Source: Tieghemostelium lacteum (lineage: Eukaryota > Evosea > Eumycetozoa > Dictyosteliales > Raperosteliaceae). Taken from it: a stretch of 64,000 nucleotides of DNA. The notes below the pieces were generated by a model. It was not told the origin of the DNA. It ran no database searches and saw only the letters and a list, made by a program, of their open reading frames with translations. Where the stretch lies: contig LODT01000034.1 of NCBI GenBank assembly GCA_001606155.1, positions 659,665 to 723,664 on the forward strand. Direction: 5' to 3'. The position numbers were made by a program, and so were the translations under genes. How positions within the stretch are numbered: the first letter of the stretch is position 1; each line of letters begins with the position of its first letter. This document shows, in pieces, positions 57,407 through 64,000 of the stretch.

Positions 57407-59928
57407 ATGTTGATCAAACTTATATTAGTAGTTATATTTTTTTCATTTTCATATTGCCAAATTACTGATATAAATTATTATCCTAACTCTTATACATCAT
57501 TAGAATTTCAAATAAATTTTAATAATGATATAAATATCAATGAAATTAAAACAGATAAAAGTAATCAAAGTTATATACCAACTTGTAACAACTATAATCC
57601 AAAAACATGCACAATTCAACTCAATTTTAAATCACAATCAGAAGAATATACATTTATTGATTCTTTAAACCCAAATTCATTTAAAGTAGTTTATTTATCT
57701 AATAAATATAATTTAACAGTAATTTCAATTCCAACAACAATTAATTCTTCAATCCTAAAATTTTCAGGATTATATTTCCAAACATATAAAAATTACATTT
57801 TAAAAATTACAACAACAAATTTAAACACAACAAAAACATTTCTCAGTTCAGAAGGTCAAATAACTTTCAACCCAGAAAACCCAACAATTTTCGAAATAGA
57901 TATAGGTAATTCAGTGGGTGAAATTGAATACAGAATAGAACAAAATATATATAACTCTGGTGTATTAAAAACAAATTATATGAGTAAGCTAAAATATATT
58001 AATTTTTTTAAATTGTAGAATATATTTTTCTTACATTATTCTTAAAATCTAAGAACCTACAATAGAATCAGTTTCATTTGATAACAATAGATTCACCATT
58101 ATTGGTGATAGTTTCGGAAATTCACAGTTTTCAAGTTATTCATTGGTAAAAATCAATTCAATTGTTCATGATTCATCTTCATTCTCTGATTATCTTGATA
58201 ATAGAATCATTGTAAATCCATTAATCAACACAAACTATTCAAAATCAATTCAATTTGATTTATCAATTGCAAATGTTACAACTTTAACTCCTTTCAATTT
58301 TGATTTAAGTATGTTTGAATAACATTTTTTACCTTATATATTTATTCTAATTCTTTAAATTTAACAAATCAGGACCATCAATCAATTCAATCAGTGTTTT
58401 GAATTCATATTCAGGAGGTGAAATTACAATTTCAGGATTTCGATTGAATTGTAAAAGAGATGATAATTCAACTTCAAATGTTGAAATATCAATTGGAAAT
58501 AAACCATGTTCAATGCCTGAGAATTTAATTGAAAATGAATTCACATCAATTAAATGTTTATTACCTTCTGGATCTGAGAATGATGAAAATCTTTCAATCA
58601 ATATCACAATTGATTCAATTCAAAATGATCAATCTCAAATCAAATTCAGTTATCATCTTCCAACAATATCAAATTATCAACATCAAATCGAAAATGATTC
58701 ATTGATATTGATTGGAAATAATTTTGATGATTCTCTTCAATCAATTCACAAAACAAATATTTCATTCAATGGAAAATCAATTTCACTCTCAACTTTGAAT
58801 AATGACAATAATAATTCTAAAAAACTGATTTTATCATTATCAGAGATATTTCAAATGAAATTGATGAATGGAGGAATTCAAGTTCATACTCCTTTCAATA
58901 AATCATCAAATTCAATTGAAATCAAATTCAAACCTTCAATTCAAGAAATCAAAGGAAATATCAACAAAAATGGAGGTGAAATCACAATCATTGGAAGATA
59001 TCTCAATTTCAAAAGATTCAATGAACAACCAACATCAATGAGAATTGTTAATCACCTCAATTCAACAATTTGTAACAATATCAATCAAATTGATAACAAT
59101 AATAATAATAATAATAATATATTAACATGTAATCATTCACCAACCAAGTCATTGAATCAAAATCAATTAATGATAATAATCGACGATCAACAATCAAACA
59201 ATGATATCAATGTTCAATTTCAACCTCCAATAATTCATTCAGTTGTTTCACAATCAGAATCAACACTCATCATAATTGGTGAGAATTTTGGAGAAGATCA
59301 ATCATTGATTCAAATCAAACTTGATGAATCATTATTGGAATCAAAACAATACACCATTAATAATATGTCATTTGAATACCTTCAAATTGAAGTAGAAAAT
59401 CTCTCTGGAGATGCCCAAACCATGACTCTTATAATTAATAATCAAACAAGTAATTCTAAACCAATTACTATGGGTAATGATGATACTAAAAAAGGTAGCT
59501 CTATTGGTATGATAATTGGTATTGTACTTGGTGCTGTTTGTCTTGGTACCATTATTTCTGTAGCCATTGTATTTAAAAAAAGAGAAGACCAAAGATTAAA
59601 AAATGAACTTAATAGTGAAAATGAAATGGAAATTAAATTAGATGTAGAAAAGGTATTACCCCAAAAGAAACCTGAAACTATAGTTGAGAAATCAATTGTA
59701 ATTAATAAAGATCCACAGAGAACTGAAACCAAAACTGATATTCTTGAACACCCAGATGAAGAAAATGAAGTATCAAAATCCCAAGTAGCAATTTGTAAAG
59801 GTATGGAGGGTAACAAAATCACAGGCAATATTCAACTAGATAATCAACCATCTCTTACTGGTCTCAACCCAGTTGTTACCGGTAAATACAGTGACTCTTG
59901 TATGAATGAAAATCCAATTAAGAAATAA
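57407..59928 (+). CDS. Tgr-like IPT/TIG adhesion protein, long-tail form
   Basis: Exons 57407-57983, 58054-58308 and 58373-59928 give 795 residues, with the same exon phases as the upstream paralogue. Exon 1 (signal peptide MLIKLILVVIFFSFSYCQ plus N-terminal domain) is diverged; exon 2 and most of exon 3 are almost identical to the paralogue up to about base 59,345. After that the sequence differs completely: another juxtamembrane segment, a different membrane helix (SIGMIIGIVLGAVCLGTIIS) and a hydrophilic tail of about 118 residues rich in Lys, Glu and Asn. The long tail could bind signalling partners, as the receptor TgrB1 is thought to do. The start codon follows CAAC. Confidence 0.82.
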
Positions 59929-60167
59929 CAATAATAATAATAATTATAAATATAAATATATATATCAAAAATTCTAAATCTAATAAAAATTGTGTAAATA
60001 TACAAATTTGTAACCTATAAAAAAAAATGTACAAACCCTCTTTTAACATTTAAAAATTCAATTTTTAAATCCAGAGTTAAATATAAATTATAAATTTCAA
60101 CAGAAACTAGTGTATAATCATCAATTTATATTAGTTAATTGTAAAAAAAAGATTAATGTTTATATGT

Positions 60168-63100
60168 TTATTTATTTTTAAAAATTGGGGTTCTTGGAAA
60201 TTGTTCTCTGTATTTGTGTTTAACAGGGTCCTTCAATTCTTCACTATTGTTGATAAAATTGAGAAGATCAATTTTCTCCTCATCAGTAACCATTGGGTGT
60301 ACACAGTTAGCGGCTTTCTTTGCGTAGAGAGCAGCTTCTGGACATTTTTTGGGTAGTTTGGATGCTTTGTCAAAGAAGACTAAAGCTACTCCGTAATTGG
60401 GTGCAGACATACCATGGCCTCTAAGGAACATTAAACCAATGCCAATGAAACCTCTTGGATGTCCGCTGTAACCTGACTCTTCATACAGACGAAGTGCCAT
60501 TGGATAATTAACGTTACATCCAATACCATAATAATAGTAACTTGCAAGAATAACTGCTGATTCAGATGTATAATTGTTGTTTACACAAGCCATAGTGTGG
60601 CTTTCAAAACTCATTTCATAAATGGTGAGTTGAGCATAGATTCCTCCTAATCTTGTATGCACATCTCTTAAGTTATCTGGAGTTTTGTTGGTAACTGTGA
60701 GATACTTATTTAACCAGTTTATAGCATCATAGAGGTAAGATGGATTTAATGATAAAATAAATCCAACAAGCATAAATGCTTCAGCATATCCAAATTGAGC
60801 AGCTTGGATGGCATAGAATAATGCCTTTTTCTTATCTGATGTTATACCTTCTCCATACAAATAACAACGTGCAAGCTATAAAAATTAATAATATTAATAT
60901 CTCTAATGTAAATTTACAGAGTATAGGTAATGAATTAATTAAATACATACTTGATATGTTCCTCTTGGGTGTGAATCTTTGGCAGCTGCTTTATAGTGTT
61001 CAATTGCTTTACCAGGTTTACCATCAGTTTCAATGAGAACACCATAGAATGCCATAGTTGGAACATGACCACCCTTTCTTAATTGGTTGCATTCATTTAG
61101 CGTCTGTTCAGTAATATTCTTCTCACCACCGAGCAATCTCATAATATACTTGGCAAGAATCTTGTTGAATGCCATATCTAGACTTTCATAACCCTTAGAA
61201 TTTGGATGACCCTCTTGCAATTCATAGCTGTTCATTTTTATAATTTTTGATGGATTGGCAATGTTTTTGATTGGGTCAACCTTTTGTTTTGTGGTAGGTA
61301 GAGATTGTCTACATCCAGCCAAGAAGGAATTGGTGAAAGATGATGGTGTCAAATTGGAAAAGTCATCATCAACCATTGGACTTGAACTCAATAATTCAGA
61401 GTTTCTGGCATTAGATGGCACAGATTTGGAAATTGGTGATGACTGTGGATGAGTTGGTTTAGTGGATTTCCATTTTGAAACTGAGAATATTTCACCGGTG
61501 GATGGAGGTGGTGTCTCAACATTTGGTTTTACAGTGACTTGTTTGGCTGGAGTTGGTAATGCAAATACTCCCATCTTTGCAATCATCTCTGGTGTTGTGG
61601 TGTCTGGTAAAGCTGATGTTTTCATTGAACCCAAAGCCTTAGATGAATTTGAAAAGTAGGAAGCATTTTGAGGAATATTATTATTGTTATTGTTGTTGTT
61701 ATTGTTATTGGCATGATAAGCAAGATTATTCATACTAGTTCTACTTTCTGTTGATACCAAGAGTGAATGGTTATCAGGTGTCATTGTAGTTGGTGCTGAG
61801 AATTCGTAATCCTCTGTAAAGTATATTCCTCCTCTGAATGTTGATGGAGTGGCTATAATAGATCTGTCTCTGTCATTGCTGATATTGGATCTAGTTCCTT
61901 GAGATTGAGAGATATTTTTACCAACTCCATAACAATCTGGAATAGGCATACGAATGATGAATTGCTCTTCATCAGATAACTTGGTTATAAAATCCTGAAT
62001 ACTTAAGTTCTCCATTTTAGTTGGTGTTGTTAATGGGCTTTGTGATCCTTTGGATGCAAACAATGGGATACCTTGAATGACATCCAAGTGGTTGAGGTTA
62101 TCAGCAGCACCTTCAATACCATATTCAAATGCTCTTTGGAAGAATATACGAGCGATCTCATAACAACGCATAACACCAGTACCATCACGATACATTTCAC
62201 CAATGGCACTGATAGCTAAAGGCTCACCTTCTTTGGCAGCTGATATGTACAATGAATATATTCTAACATAGTCAGGTTGTCTTGCAGTATCATATCTAAG
62301 ACAATTGGCAACATCATAGAATGCTCTACGATAATTCAATTCATAGGCGGTCTTATTGAACCAGAATGCAGCATGCATTAGATTCTTTTTGTAATAGTAA
62401 CAGTATTGACCAAGAGCATAACATGCATCAGGATGCTTATCAGTTGCAGCCTCCTTAAGAAAGTCAATACCCCTAACCATATCAGATGGTATACCAATAC
62501 CATGAGATAGACACAACCCAATTTCAAACTTTGCAGATGCATAACCTTGTTGAGCACTCTTTAAAAATAGAGCAGCTGCAACAGAGAGATTAGGTTTCAT
62601 GTATCCTTCCAACCCATTCTTATTAAGAGTAGCTAGGAAATGTTGAGCCTTTGAATGACCACTTTTGGCAGCCAGTTCAGCCCACACCAATGTTTCTTGA
62701 TAGTTCTGGTTAACTCTATCTAGACCTACACCTACACCCATATAGAGTCTAGCCACTTGAACCATAGCTTCAATATTACCCAATTTAGCAGACTCCATAT
62801 AACAAACAATGGCCTTGTTATATTCTTTAATTTTTAAATGTTCATCACCAAGTCTCTTTGGTTCAAGACTAGTTTCTGGATTTTCAGGTTGAATAGTAGG
62901 AGTGATAATACTCTTTCTACTTACAGGTACAATTGTATTGACAGTAATTGCACTATCTTTACTTAACAATGAATCATCAACCTTTGGTTCATTATTACTA
63001 ATGATATTAGTTGGTGTTGGTACCACGTTAGAGGATGCTGTGGTATTCAATGTAGATGGTGTTGGTAATACACTTGATGAGGTGGTAGTTGTTGTAGTAG

Positions 63101-64000
63101 TAGTAGTCACCTTTGGTGGTGTTGATAACATATTTGATGGTGTGGTAGTTGTTTTAGTTGTAGTCAACTTTGGTGATACTGGTTTTGGTAACATATTAGA
63201 AGATGATGTTGTTGTAGTTGTTGAAGTAGTCAACTTTGGTGGGGTTTTCAAAGTGTTTGGAATTATAATGACTCTGTTGGCAGTGGAAGGTACATTCATC
63301 TTTGGTGGTGTTAATAACATACTTGATGAAGTAGTTGTTGTTGTAGTTACATTGAGATTAGATGCTGGCTTATTTACAATAGTAACAGGTATTTGATCAT
63401 CTGGTGTTGTAGAGTTTATTGGCTTTGGTGGTGGTTTCGAAGGTGGAAAGTTTAAGAATGGTATTGTAGTTGAACTTGGTGGAATACTGACAATAGGTTT
63501 AGGTGTGGTGTTGTTCACAGGTACTTGTGGCAGTGGTTTAGAAGCAAATTTTTCAAGTCTGTTGAACATTGGTTTTGGTTGTACTGAGATAATAGGTTTT
63601 ATAATGGTACTAAATTGTGCTAGTGGGTTTAAGCTTGGTAAAGTATTCTCTTTACCAATAACCTTTTGGGGAGAAACAGATGCATTTAATGGTTTATCAG
63701 ATTGTGGTGGTTGATGATGTTGTGGAGTATAAATAGTTTTTAGTGAAGCTATTACAATAGTAGATTTACGTTTTGATTTTACAATAACTCTTGAAGGTAC
63801 CCAAGGAACACCTTTTGGAACCTCAGTAGTTGCTTTTGAAACTATGTGTTTTTTAGGTGCCTGTGTTACAACTTGTACTTTAGAACTTTCTCCATTGAAA
63901 TCCATTGGTAAAATAGGACTTGAGTTTTTTGTGGTGGTTGTGGTTGTGGTGGTTGTGGTGGTTGTGGTAGGGGTGGGTGTATGATCAATTTTACATGGTG
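60168..64000 (-). CDS. Sel1-repeat protein, N-terminus beyond the window
   Basis: Exons 60875-60168 and 64000(or beyond)-60951; the join is phase 0 (GTATGT donor, TATAG acceptor) and restores a Sel1 repeat, GTYQLARCYLYGEG. The ATG at 63905 is preceded by an open frame with a run of Thr codons right to the window edge, so the true start is probably outside. Counted from 63905 there are 1220 residues: a Pro/Thr/Ser-rich region (1-340), about seven Sel1-like repeats (345-620), a disordered linker with an Asn run (to about 910) and more Sel1-like repeats to the end. Sel1 repeats are alpha-helical scaffolds; Skt5/Chs4-type regulators share this plan. No membrane segment is visible. Function unknown. 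Confidence 0.85.

Noticed and set aside
62902-63396. Val/Leu-rich open frame on the plus strand (164 codons)
   Set aside because: It is the antisense of the Thr/Ser/Pro-rich part of the Sel1-repeat gene; the repetitive valines are the complement of threonine codons.
1-64000. tRNA, rRNA, snRNA genes and CRISPR arrays
   Set aside because: I found no tRNA B-box-type sequence with a foldable context, no rRNA segments and no spaced direct-repeat arrays; a covariance-model scan would be needed to exclude small RNAs.

Overview
This window is nuclear DNA of a dictyostelid social amoeba. It is AT-rich, with short GT-AG introns (about 45-120 nt), Asn- and Thr-rich tracts, a close match to Dictyostelium severin, and families typical of this clade: ComC-like EGF/IPT surface proteins, Tgr-like IPT adhesion proteins, full-length ABCG transporters and THH1/TOM1-type seven-helix receptors. 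Low-complexity content is lower than in D. discoideum, so a relative such as Tieghemostelium, Cavenderia or Heterostelium seems more likely. The species is inference.

Layout. 1-2.6 kb: 3' end of a leucine-rich-repeat gene, a maspardin (SPG21) homologue and a small secreted, probably GPI-anchored, Cys-rich protein. 3.0-20.4 kb: four tandem ComC-like genes on the minus strand, all with the same three-exon, phase-1 structure. 20.7-23.9 kb: a divergent plus-strand gene with calcium-binding EGF repeats, IPT domains and the same kind of C-terminal module. 24-31 kb: eIF2B alpha, a secreted unknown, a long intergenic region with GT/CA-rich boxes, a major facilitator (GPH-like) transporter and mitochondrial ribosomal protein uL30m. 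31.2-35.9 kb: a large seven-helix protein with a Cys-rich ectodomain. 36.1-44.0 kb: an NRPS-like adenylation-thiolation-reductase enzyme, divergent from an ABCG transporter. 44-50 kb: FtsJ-type methyltransferase, severin, a tail-anchored UBE2J/Ubc6 E2, and a PanB-PanE fusion that would catalyse two successive steps to pantoate. 50.6-53.3 kb: an ankyrin protein and a small ORF. 52.8-59.9 kb: a Tgr-like cluster with two intact genes and two relics, one split by an LTR-like insertion. 60-64 kb: a Sel1-repeat protein running off the window end.

Themes. Two separate arrays of cell-surface recognition-type genes lie within 60 kb. In both, diverged segments sit next to almost identical segments, which suggests gene conversion among tandem copies. 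The two intact Tgr-like genes share their middle ectodomain but differ in the N-terminal exon and the cytoplasmic tail (very short versus about 118 residues). This resembles the ligand/receptor asymmetry of TgrC1/TgrB1. The divergent NRPS-like reductase and ABCG exporter are a second candidate functional unit. Exon joins were worked out by hand from splice consensus, reading frame and family conservation; none was tested against transcripts.
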